Assembly: GCA_964631835.1 (NCBI GenBank) | Contig: CAZWAD010000001.1 | Coordinates: forward strand, 434,001-498,000 | Length of the DNA stretch: 64,000 bases | Direction: 5' to 3' | Origin: Bog-950 sp964631835 | GTDB lineage: Bacteria > Bacteroidota > Bacteroidia > Chitinophagales > LD1 | Shown here: piece by piece, positions 56,857-64,000 of the stretch | Layout of the letters: each line of letters opens with the position of its first letter | How positions within the stretch are numbered: the stretch's first letter is position 1 | Notes under the pieces: model-generated | What the model saw: only the letters and a program-made list of their open reading frames with translations | Database searches by the model: none | Told to the model about the DNA's origin: nothing | Position numbers and translations under genes: made by a program

Positions 56857-58098
56857 ATGATTCAGCTAAACAACGGGATTTATGAAATTGGCGGAATCCC
56901 CGTTTCGCAATTAGTGACGAAGTACGATACGCCACTTTATGTTTATGACACGGGCATCATGGAGCGGCAATACAATTTGCTCAAGGATGCTTTTAGCGGG
57001 ACAAACGTGAAGATAAAGTTTGCATGCAAAGCGCTGAACAACATCAATGTGCTGAAGTTCTTCAAGAAGATAGGAGTTGAACTGGATACGGTTTCTATTC
57101 AGGAAGTATGGACCGGAATACATGCCGGTTACGACCCGGGGAAAATTCTGTACACGCCTAACTGCGTTTCGATGGAGGAAATTGATTTGGCGGTGAAAGA
57201 AGGAGTGCAAATAAACATTGACAACATTTCCATTCTTGAACAGTTCGGTCACAAATACGGCTCAAAGATTCCCGTGTGTATCCGCATTAACCCGCATATC
57301 ATGGCGGGAGGCAATGCAAAAATTTCGACCGGTCACATTGATTCCAAGTTTGGTATTTCCATTTACCAGATGAGGCATTTGGAGCGGGTAATCAAAAGTG
57401 AAAATATACGGGTGAACGGACTACACATGCACACCGGCAGCGATATTCTGGATGTGGATGTTTTTCTTCGAGCTGCAGAAATTTTGTTTGAAACCGCGGA
57501 GCATTTCCCTAATTTGGAATTTGTGGATTTCGGCAGCGGCTTTAAGGTACCTTACAAGCCCGATGATTATTTCACCGATGTTAAAGATTTGGGTGCACGG
57601 CTTACTGTGGCATTCAAAAAATTCTGCAAAAAATACGGACGCGATTTAGAGTTGTGGTTTGAACCGGGAAAATTCCTCGTAAGCCAAAGCGGAACTTTTC
57701 TTGTAAAAGTTAATGTAATCAAGCAAACGACCGCCACCGTTTTTGTAGGAGTTGATTCCGGGATGAACCATCTCATCCGCCCGATGTTTTACAACGCTTA
57801 CCACCATATTACTAATGTTTCAAACCCGGAAGGCATACAACGTATTTATACCATCGTTGGCTATATATGCGAGACGGATACGTTTGCTTATGACCGTAAA
57901 CTTTCTGAAGTGGGAGAGGGTGATATTCTCGCTTTTCAGAATGCTGGGGCTTATGCTTTTACCATGAGTTCCAATTACAATTCCCGTTTCAGACCTGCAG
58001 AGGTTATGGTGATGAACGGAAATGATTACCTCATTCGGAAACGGGAGAATATTGATGACCTGCTTCGCAATCAGGTTGAAGTGGCGGAGTTATCATAA
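56857..58098 (+). CDS. lysA: diaminopimelate decarboxylase
   Basis: Last step of lysine synthesis, decarboxylating meso-diaminopimelate with pyridoxal phosphate. The 413 residues belong to the alanine-racemase-fold decarboxylases: Lys58 in KFACKALNN binds the cofactor, LHMHTGSDI and GSGFKVPY hold the phosphate loop, EPGKFLVSQSG follows, and GYICETDTFAYDR carries the active-site Cys at the dimer interface. The ATG at 56857 is preferred to an in-frame TTG at 56851. TATCTTCG at 56826 is a possible -7 box, with no good -33. Confidence 0.94.
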   Translation: MIQLNNGIYEIGGIPVSQLVTKYDTPLYVYDTGIMERQYNLLKDAFSGTNVKIKFACKALNNINVLKFFKKIGVELDTVSIQEVWTGIHAGYDPGKILYTPNCVSMEEIDLAVKEGVQINIDNISILEQFGHKYGSKIPVCIRINPHIMAGGNAKISTGHIDSKFGISIYQMRHLERVIKSENIRVNGLHMHTGSDILDVDVFLRAAEILFETAEHFPNLEFVDFGSGFKVPYKPDDYFTDVKDLGARLTVAFKKFCKKYGRDLELWFEPGKFLVSQSGTFLVKVNVIKQTTATVFVGVDSGMNHLIRPMFYNAYHHITNVSNPEGIQRIYTIVGYICETDTFAYDRKLSEVGEGDILAFQNAGAYAFTMSSNYNSRFRPAEVMVMNGNDYLIRKRENIDDLLRNQVEVAELS

Positions 58099-58107
58099 AC
58101 CAGAAGA

Positions 58108-58746
58108 ATGATGAAAAAATACTGGTTGTTCGCTGTTTGCACTTTACTACACCTCATTTCACTTGCACAGAAGAAAGAAATAATATGGATTGCTGACAGA
58201 ACTGTTGTGTGTGGTGATAAAGATTGTTTGCAGACTAAGAAAAAGAAAAAAGACAATTGGGCACCTGTAACAGGAGGCGGACAAATAATGGGGTTTGATT
58301 ATCAGGAGGGATATCAATATAAAATTGCAATTATACCTGCGCAAAACGCTACTGATAAGTTCCGAATAAAAATTTTTTCAAAAAAGAAAACCGGTTATAA
58401 TCCTGCCACGAAACTGGAGAGTAAGAAATGGATACTCTATTCATTTTACGATGGCGAGCATCCGTTTAGCTGGGAAGACACTTCGATGTTTGCGCAGTTC
58501 AGCCTCTCCGAAACCAAAGTGAGCGGAAAAATTGTTTGCAATACTTTCACCGGAAAGTTTACAGCCGATTCCAGCGCTATACACATTGCTGATATTGCAA
58601 CTACTAAAGTCTTGTGCTCCGGCCTCCCGTTTGAAAATGCAATCCTTGCTTTGCTTGCCGAAATGACGAAATGGAGGGTTGAAGTAAACACACTTATCCT
58701 TTCTTCGACTGATGGTAAAAAAACCATGCGGCTGAAAACTTTTTAA
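58108..58746 (+). CDS. secreted DUF4377-META domain protein
   Basis: A 212-residue exported protein: signal peptide (1-21), an N-terminal DUF4377-like domain (about 24-105; VVCGDKDCLQ and IMGFDYQEGYQYKIAII) and a C-terminal META/HslJ-like domain (about 125-212; VSGKIVCNTFTGKFTA, CSGLPFENAILALLAEM and LILSSTDGKKTMRL). META domains occur in motility- and stress-related envelope proteins, but the biochemical role is unknown. It follows lysA by 9 bp, so may share its transcript. Confidence 0.75.
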   Translation: MMKKYWLFAVCTLLHLISLAQKKEIIWIADRTVVCGDKDCLQTKKKKKDNWAPVTGGGQIMGFDYQEGYQYKIAIIPAQNATDKFRIKIFSKKKTGYNPATKLESKKWILYSFYDGEHPFSWEDTSMFAQFSLSETKVSGKIVCNTFTGKFTADSSAIHIADIATTKVLCSGLPFENAILALLAEMTKWRVEVNTLILSSTDGKKTMRLKTF

Positions 58747-58748
58747 AG

Positions 58749-60866
58749 TTAGCGTTCCACTGTAAGTTTCCTGACCAGGTTTATTCCGTTCACTTGAAGA
58801 TTATACAGGTAAATTCCGTTAGGCAGTTCAGCGCAATTCAGTTTAGCTTTATTCCATCCGTCATTGAAATTGCCTTCAGCGATTGTTGTCAGTAATCTTC
58901 CGTCAAGCGACAGTAACCTTAAGTTGACTGCTGCCGGTTCAGGAAGATGAAAGTAAATGTCGGTTATTCCACTTACCGGGTTGGGTATGTTTTGTTTCAG
59001 TTCAAAGCCCGATGTTCCACCGGTAAGGTCGCTGATGCCCACCGGTGAGCCGGGTATGGTGCATGTGGCAGTGCCATCGGATATAGTGGCACCGGTTGGC
59101 GAAGTAAGATTGAGAGTAAAAGTTTCGTTTCCTTCGGTGAGCGCATCGGCATTAACGGTTACGGTGATTTGTTTTAAAATTTCGTCTTTATTAAAAACAA
59201 GCGTGCCGGTTGCGGCATTATAATCGCCTCCGGCTGCCGAAGCGCTTCCATCGGTGGTATTGTATTGAACGGTAATGGTTTGCTGAGCAGGAAAGTTTAG
59301 TGCAACGTTAAACACTGCTGAAACAGTTCCGCTCACAGGTTCCTGTACAGAGGTATCTGTTACACAAATAGCCGGAGTACCGGGAACAATAGCTGCAATA
59401 TTTCCAAAAATGCTGTTAGCCAGCCCGGGAGTTCCGTTGGGCGCAGCGCCTAAAAGCGTGAAAGCTCCGCCAAAGCCTGCGGCACCGCCTGTGCCGATAG
59501 TGTAATAATTGGTATCAGCCAGCACGGCTGATAAAGCATCGGCAAAAATTCCGAATGAAGGCCCGCCTGTTCCGCCTGAGCCGGAGCCTGCGGCACCGCC
59601 ATCACCACCTCTGCCGCCATTACCGCCACCGCCTATTTCACCGGTGCAAAACACCGAGCCGTTACCGCCCATGCCACCGGCTCCTCCGTTAGCACCGTTG
59701 CCTCCATTGCCGCCTCTGCCGCCATCACCGTTAACGATGATGTTGCGGTCAACTGTGGCTGAAGAATTTCGTACAAAAACACCAAACGAACCACCGCCAC
59801 CGGTGCCACCGGTGCCATGGGTTGCTGCACATCCGCCACCACCACCACCGCCACCCCCATTGCCGCTGCCATCGTTGCAAAGGGTGCAGCCTTGTCCGCC
59901 ACCCCCGCCCCCGCCCCCGCCCCCGTTGGCGTTGGTTCCATCAGTTCCATCGCTGCCGTCTGCAGGAACGTAAGTACCGGTTGCAGAAACCGAACCGACT
60001 GTAGCAGCCGCAGTGCCGTTAACTCCGTTAGCGCCATTGGCACCGGTGCCTCCGTTGGCGCCATTGCCTCCGGGGTCGCCACCGCTGCCACCGTTGCCGC
60101 CCGGAGTGCCGCCCGTTCCGCTGCTACCTGAAATTCCGCTGTTAGCTCCTTCATTGCCGCCACGCCCGCCAGCGCCACCGGTTCTTCCGCAGGTCGATGT
60201 GCCACCGGATCCTCCCTGTCCGGGTGTAGCTCCATCGCAGCTTCCGTTGGTGCCGGGAGCTCCGTTGGTGGCGTTGCCGCCTGCTATTCCTGCACCGCCC
60301 GAAGTGCCGTTAGCCCCCGAGCCGGGTACAAGTTTATTGAACCGGATAACTACGTTTCCTGAGCAATCGTTTACACGAATGGCATAGCTGCTTTCGCCAG
60401 CGGCTGTGGTTGAAGCAGCTCGGATAATGAAACCTTCTACATAAGTTGGGCTGGTAATATTTTCAGCAAGAATGACGGTAGCGGGCCCTTGAATAACCGT
60501 ACTATCAGAAGCCGAGCGTGACCACAGCGGGCTGCCGCTGAACTGCCCGTAAATGCTTACGCCCGATGAAAGCTGAATGGCGGTATTGATGTTGTAAGTG
60601 CCTTTCGATACATATACATCTTTACCGGCTGAGGCAGCCAGTTGTATTCCTTTGGCAATTGTTTTTACGGGCTGAATGGGCGTACCGGTGTTGTTATCGT
60701 TGCCTAATGTTCCATCTACAAAAATGGCGTTGGTCCTTGTGCCATCAATACCATCGCCATTTATATCCTGGTAAAGGTTATCGGGCTTATCGGCAGGCAG
60801 GCAGCTTTGCGGGTATGATGTTTGAAGAATGGAAAATGAAATAAGAAGAGTATAAAGTTTTTTCAT
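58749..60866 (-). CDS. T9SS cargo protein with beta-helix, glycine-rich (GGX)n and Calx-beta domains
   Basis: A 705-residue surface protein: signal peptide (1-20); a right-handed beta-helix-like N-terminal region of DUF1565 type (about 35-170; FVDGTLGNDNNTGTPIQPVKTIAKGI split across strands); a glycine-rich stretch (about 180-440) dominated by GG-x and GANGGNG-like triplets, with poly-Gly runs and cysteine-containing loops; a Calx-beta domain (about 500-605; TFTLNLTSPTGATI); and a type A T9SS sorting tail (about 625-705; LKQNIPNPVSG, LLSLDGRLLTTI, GIYLYNLQV and KLTVER). The ATG at 60866 gives the signal peptide; longer upstream frames do not. Confidence 0.85.
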   Translation of the reverse strand: MKKLYTLLISFSILQTSYPQSCLPADKPDNLYQDINGDGIDGTRTNAIFVDGTLGNDNNTGTPIQPVKTIAKGIQLAASAGKDVYVSKGTYNINTAIQLSSGVSIYGQFSGSPLWSRSASDSTVIQGPATVILAENITSPTYVEGFIIRAASTTAAGESSYAIRVNDCSGNVVIRFNKLVPGSGANGTSGGAGIAGGNATNGAPGTNGSCDGATPGQGGSGGTSTCGRTGGAGGRGGNEGANSGISGSSGTGGTPGGNGGSGGDPGGNGANGGTGANGANGVNGTAAATVGSVSATGTYVPADGSDGTDGTNANGGGGGGGGGGQGCTLCNDGSGNGGGGGGGGGCAATHGTGGTGGGGSFGVFVRNSSATVDRNIIVNGDGGRGGNGGNGANGGAGGMGGNGSVFCTGEIGGGGNGGRGGDGGAAGSGSGGTGGPSFGIFADALSAVLADTNYYTIGTGGAAGFGGAFTLLGAAPNGTPGLANSIFGNIAAIVPGTPAICVTDTSVQEPVSGTVSAVFNVALNFPAQQTITVQYNTTDGSASAAGGDYNAATGTLVFNKDEILKQITVTVNADALTEGNETFTLNLTSPTGATISDGTATCTIPGSPVGISDLTGGTSGFELKQNIPNPVSGITDIYFHLPEPAAVNLRLLSLDGRLLTTIAEGNFNDGWNKAKLNCAELPNGIYLYNLQVNGINLVRKLTVER

Positions 60867-61055
60867 GGTGTTAAATTTTAGAGGTGATAAAAGTAGTAAA
60901 GAAAAAGTTTGTTGTGATTCATGAGCAGAAATACAAAGCCCGCAGCTCATGCGCTCTTCCCATGTAAGAAGTTTTACAAATTCATAACGATTGACTTTTA
61001 GGAAGCAACCAACAAACATTAATTTTACCTTTACCACTCATCTAAAACCTATATT
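60867..61055. other. divergent intergenic region between two T9SS cargo genes
   Basis: 189 bp shared by two divergent cargo genes. AT-rich with no clear TTG-N19-TAnnTTTG match on either strand and no notable inverted repeat. Confidence 0.5.
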
Positions 61056-62651
61056 ATGAAAAAGCTACTGCCTCTCTTTGCTCTTCAGCTTCTTTCTTCC
61101 TTTTTTATTTACGCAGGAATAATAGATAACAAAAAAATTAAAATAAATAATAGCGATGTGAACAATTACCGTATTGTTCCTTCGCTTGATAACGGATATT
61201 TATTGTTTTCCCGCGATATGAGTACCCCTATTATCAGTCATCTGGATGCACAGGGACAGCTGCAATGGGCAAAAACATTTAGTTACCCCAATTTGTTTTC
61301 ATTATATGATGCAGGTGTGTTCCCTGATTCAAGTATTTATGTTATTTATATAAGAGCAGGTTCAACCGGAGCGAATTGTAATTATTTAGCCATAAAGCTC
61401 AATACACAAGGGGTAATTCAATGGGCGACTAACATTTTTTTTACTGGAAATCATATGGCTTACGTAAACTCGAGTGTTGCAAAGTCGCAGTCCGATGGAA
61501 GCCTGGTATTTGCGCCTAGTTTGGGTACCCGAATAGCGGCTATTAAATTAGATTCCAACGGGGCGGTTGCGTTCTCTAAGATTTTTGTCAAAACCACTAA
61601 TTCTTATTTAAAAGATCCGGGCATGGATGCGGTGCCGGCTGATAATAAAGGTATGGTAGTACTAGGTAAGGACCAAAGTTACCCTGTAATTGCGCGCATT
61701 GATTCAAATGGCACTACAGGATGGATGACTTATTTTTCGACCGGAAGCGGTAATTACGACCGCCCCTATTCCATTATCCGTACATCCGATGGAAATTACC
61801 TGATAGGCGGCTTGCACTCGAACAGTTCCAGTACTGCATTCCAAGCCTGGATGATGAAGCTGAATTCTTCAGGCAGCATTCTATGGGGGAAAAGATATTC
61901 AGGCTCTGCCAGCGGTCAGCCTTTTTCTGGTCTTCTTCAATTAATGGAAAACCCAGATGGTTCTATTACAGCTTCCGGATATATTGGTGACCCTTTTGAC
62001 CCAAGCGATTATGCAGCGGTTGTAACTTTTGATAGTTCCGGTCAGCCACTATCGGCATATTCGTATCCTTTAGCAACCCCTTTCCGCGATATCCATTCAA
62101 GAATTTATAAGGCATCTGACGGACTGCTAAAAATATCTACAGGCGAACAGAACTTATCGGGCGGTTTTGGTAGTATTTTGATTAACCCTTCCGGGTTGTC
62201 AAGTTATTGCAAGGCAAGCTCATTTTCTTTAACTACTACCAATATACCTGCCGTTACATATCGGTCAAACAATGCTTATACGACAGAAACTTTACCTGTC
62301 CCCACACACCCAACAATAACTATGCGCGATACAGCTATAACTATAACAAATAAGGAATTGTGCAGTTTTACCGCTGTAAAAGAAGTTTCAATTGCTAATA
62401 GTTTTAAGCTGTTTCCCAATCCTGTCTGTTCCTCTGGTGAAGTTGCCCTGCAATGGAACTCTATCGAACTGCCAGTTGAACAAATTCTTCTCTATGATGT
62501 TAGCGGCAGGTTAGTAAAGCAACTCAACTCATCTTCAACAGGCTCTATTTCTTTTTCACTCAGCGATATGCTTCCGGGAATGTATTTTGTTCATGCAATG
62601 AGTAAAGAACAAAAAACACTTAGCATAGAAAAATTGTTAGTGGCTCATTAG
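61056..62651 (+). CDS. secreted protein with T9SS type A sorting tail
   Basis: A 531-residue exported protein: signal peptide (1-20, ending FIYAG), a repeated beta domain (about 30-380) with recurring I-x-x-L-D-S-N-G and W-A/M-K-x-x-x units similar to delta-60 / SBBP-type propeller proteins, and a C-terminal type A sorting domain (about 450-531; FKLFPNPVCSSGE, LLYDVSGRLVKQL, LPGMYFVHAM and IEKLLVAH). Function unknown. It is divergent from the glycine-rich cargo gene. Confidence 0.82.
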   Translation: MKKLLPLFALQLLSSFFIYAGIIDNKKIKINNSDVNNYRIVPSLDNGYLLFSRDMSTPIISHLDAQGQLQWAKTFSYPNLFSLYDAGVFPDSSIYVIYIRAGSTGANCNYLAIKLNTQGVIQWATNIFFTGNHMAYVNSSVAKSQSDGSLVFAPSLGTRIAAIKLDSNGAVAFSKIFVKTTNSYLKDPGMDAVPADNKGMVVLGKDQSYPVIARIDSNGTTGWMTYFSTGSGNYDRPYSIIRTSDGNYLIGGLHSNSSSTAFQAWMMKLNSSGSILWGKRYSGSASGQPFSGLLQLMENPDGSITASGYIGDPFDPSDYAAVVTFDSSGQPLSAYSYPLATPFRDIHSRIYKASDGLLKISTGEQNLSGGFGSILINPSGLSSYCKASSFSLTTTNIPAVTYRSNNAYTTETLPVPTHPTITMRDTAITITNKELCSFTAVKEVSIANSFKLFPNPVCSSGEVALQWNSIELPVEQILLYDVSGRLVKQLNSSSTGSISFSLSDMLPGMYFVHAMSKEQKTLSIEKLLVAH

Positions 62652-62840
62652 GTTAGTCTGGATTTGCACAAAAATCAATTTCCCCAAAATGATTTCGCAC
62701 ATAGGCACAGAGAAAACAGCCGAGAGTATTCACTGAATTTTTCTCCGTGTCTTTGTGCGATAAAAATGTTTTTGCCTTACACATTCATTTCTCTTTTCTA
62801 TTTTCACACCCGCTATTTGCAACTCACAAAAACAAATACC

Positions 62841-64000
62841 ATGTCAGCCGCAACTGCTGTTAACTACAAAGAAATAATTGACAATGCCATTAAGGCTATT
62901 CATGCACGCACTTTTTATGCGCAATACCCGGAGCATCCGAAAGCATACGGAGAAGAAGCGCCCAAAACCGGGCAGGAGGCTTTTAATAAACAGTTAGGAA
63001 AACCTTTTCAGGGCTTGCTGCAAAAAGGCCCCGCAGCATGGATTGGCGAAGAAGAATCGCCCTACACCGGCAAACCGCTGGGCATACTCTATCCGGCATT
63101 TGAAACCGATACATTGATTATCCGTGCCGGTCGTGCTTTCGGCACCTGGAAAGAAGTAAGCCTTGACACCCGTGCCGAAATACTGGTAGATGCGCTGGAA
63201 AGAATCAAGAACCGCTTTTACGAAATTGCTTATGCCACACAGCACACCACGGGTCAAAGTTTTATCATGAGCTTTCAGGCCAGCGGCCCCCATGCCAGCG
63301 ACCGCGCTTTGGAAACCGTTGCATTAGGTTATGAAGAGTTAACCCGATTCCCTTCAAAAGTTACCTGGGAAAAGCCCATGGGCAAAACCAGCGTGGTATT
63401 ACAAAAAACATTCAAGCCGGTTCCCAAAGGTATCGGCTTAGTCATTGGCTGCTCCACTTTCCCCATCTGGAATTCAGTGCCCGGAATTTTTGCTTCCCTC
63501 ATAACCGGCAACAGTGTTATTGTAAAGCCGCATCCTAAATCGGTTTACCCCATTGCCATTGTAGTAGCCGAAATTCAAAACGCGCTGGAAACAAAAGGAG
63601 TGGATATAAATGTATGCCAGTTGGCGGTTGATTCATCGGCTCAATTGGTTACCAAAAAATTAGCCGAGAACCAGCTCGTTAAGCTTATCGACTACACCGG
63701 TGGCTCGGCTTTTGGCGATTATATTGAATCGCTCAAAGGCAAAACCACCTTTACCGAAAAGGCGGGAGTGAATTCAGTGATTATCGATTCAGTGGCTGAT
63801 TTAAAACCGGTGGTGCAGAATCTTTCTTTCGCGGTTTCGCTTTACAGCGGGCAGATGTGTACCGCTCCGCAAAACATTTTTATTCCCGCAGGCGGAGTAA
63901 AGCAGGGCGATACACTAATTCCATACGAAGAGGTAAAGAAAGCACTGGTTGATGCCATTGCCGGAATTGCCAATCACCCGCAAATGGGTCCGGGAACTTT
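62841..64000 (+). CDS. paaN: phenylacetic acid degradation protein PaaN (aldehyde dehydrogenase family), cut at window end
   Basis: The first 386 codons of a gene that runs off the right edge. It begins MSAATAVNYKEIIDNAIKA and reads on through GKPLGILYPAF, ASGPHASDRALETVALGYEEL and VTWEKPMGKTSVVLQKTFKPVPKGIGL, features of the PaaN group rather than ordinary aldehyde dehydrogenases. The family's catalytic cysteine is in GQMCTAPQN, and TFTEKAG and TGGSAFG form the cofactor region. PaaN acts in ring-opening aldehyde oxidation of the phenylacetate pathway; other paa genes are not in the window. Confidence 0.88.
   Translation, partial: MSAATAVNYKEIIDNAIKAIHARTFYAQYPEHPKAYGEEAPKTGQEAFNKQLGKPFQGLLQKGPAAWIGEEESPYTGKPLGILYPAFETDTLIIRAGRAFGTWKEVSLDTRAEILVDALERIKNRFYEIAYATQHTTGQSFIMSFQASGPHASDRALETVALGYEELTRFPSKVTWEKPMGKTSVVLQKTFKPVPKGIGLVIGCSTFPIWNSVPGIFASLITGNSVIVKPHPKSVYPIAIVVAEIQNALETKGVDINVCQLAVDSSAQLVTKKLAENQLVKLIDYTGGSAFGDYIESLKGKTTFTEKAGVNSVIIDSVADLKPVVQNLSFAVSLYSGQMCTAPQNIFIPAGGVKQGDTLIPYEEVKKALVDAIAGIANHPQMGPGT

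Noticed and set aside
59509..60387. Long plus-strand proline-rich frames opposite the glycine-rich cargo gene.
   Set aside because: They mirror the GGX codons on the other strand and lack starts or features of real genes.

Overview
The window comes from a member of the Bacteroidota, most like a free-living Chitinophagales or Sphingobacteriales-type genome. Four things point there. Several genes encode type IX secretion system (T9SS) components and cargo: a PorW/SprE lipoprotein, a PorP/SprF outer-membrane protein, two giant adhesins ending in gliding-motility CHU_C domains, and two proteins with type A sorting tails. Genes lack Shine-Dalgarno-led starts, and TTG, GTG and very short leaders occur. 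A TTG-N19-TAnnTTnG promoter lies upstream of efp. Intergenic 7-bp repeats are scattered through the window. A 100-N scaffold gap shows that this is a draft assembly, possibly a metagenome bin.

Layout. 1-530: no convincing gene, but an array of seven 29-bp imperfect palindromes spaced every 42-43 bp, next to a small HTH-like gene. 990-4437: a YcxB-like membrane protein, superoxide dismutase, tadA, a flippase-like membrane protein and ruvC. 4608-13826: one gene for an adhesin of about 3070 residues with 31 SprB-type repeats. 13857-18616: a glycerophosphodiesterase, tRNA-Arg(CCG), a dihaem cytochrome c and the efp-accB-accC cluster. 18923-28640: an envelope cluster with a secreted alpha/alpha-toroid protein, PBP1C, a small lipoprotein and an alpha-2-macroglobulin lipoprotein. 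28641-32622: a candidate small RNA, a small secreted protein and a nucleotidyltransferase / FMN oxidoreductase / serA operon. 32801-37302: a collagen-like C1q-domain secreted protein broken by the assembly gap, a small secreted protein, and an ECF sigma factor with a mini zinc-finger partner. 37423-46867: a hypothetical protein, bactofilin plus M23 peptidase, PorW/SprE, PBP1A and uvrC. 46868-48090: a 21-bp repeat array with an HTH/coiled-coil protein. 48103-53738: a PorP/SprF protein and a PKD-rich CHU_C adhesin with overlapping genes. 53823-58746: a ceramidase-like hydrolase, a POT transporter, lysA and a DUF4377-META protein. 58749-62651: two divergent T9SS cargo proteins, one with a glycine-rich (GGX)n domain. 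62841 to the end: a truncated PaaN.

How the genes work together. Much of the window builds the cell envelope: peptidoglycan synthases PBP1A and PBP1C, LytM peptidase with bactofilin, alpha-2-macroglobulin, and T9SS parts with very large repeat-built surface proteins. Housekeeping genes (efp, accBC, serA, lysA, ruvC, uvrC, tadA) are interleaved. The least explained elements are the two helically phased repeat arrays (42-43 bp and 21 bp), each beside a small putative DNA-binding protein; the 7-bp repeats that have entered coding sequence; the stand-alone toroid protein beside the PBP1C/alpha-2-macroglobulin pair; and the glycine-rich insert of the beta-helix-like cargo protein.
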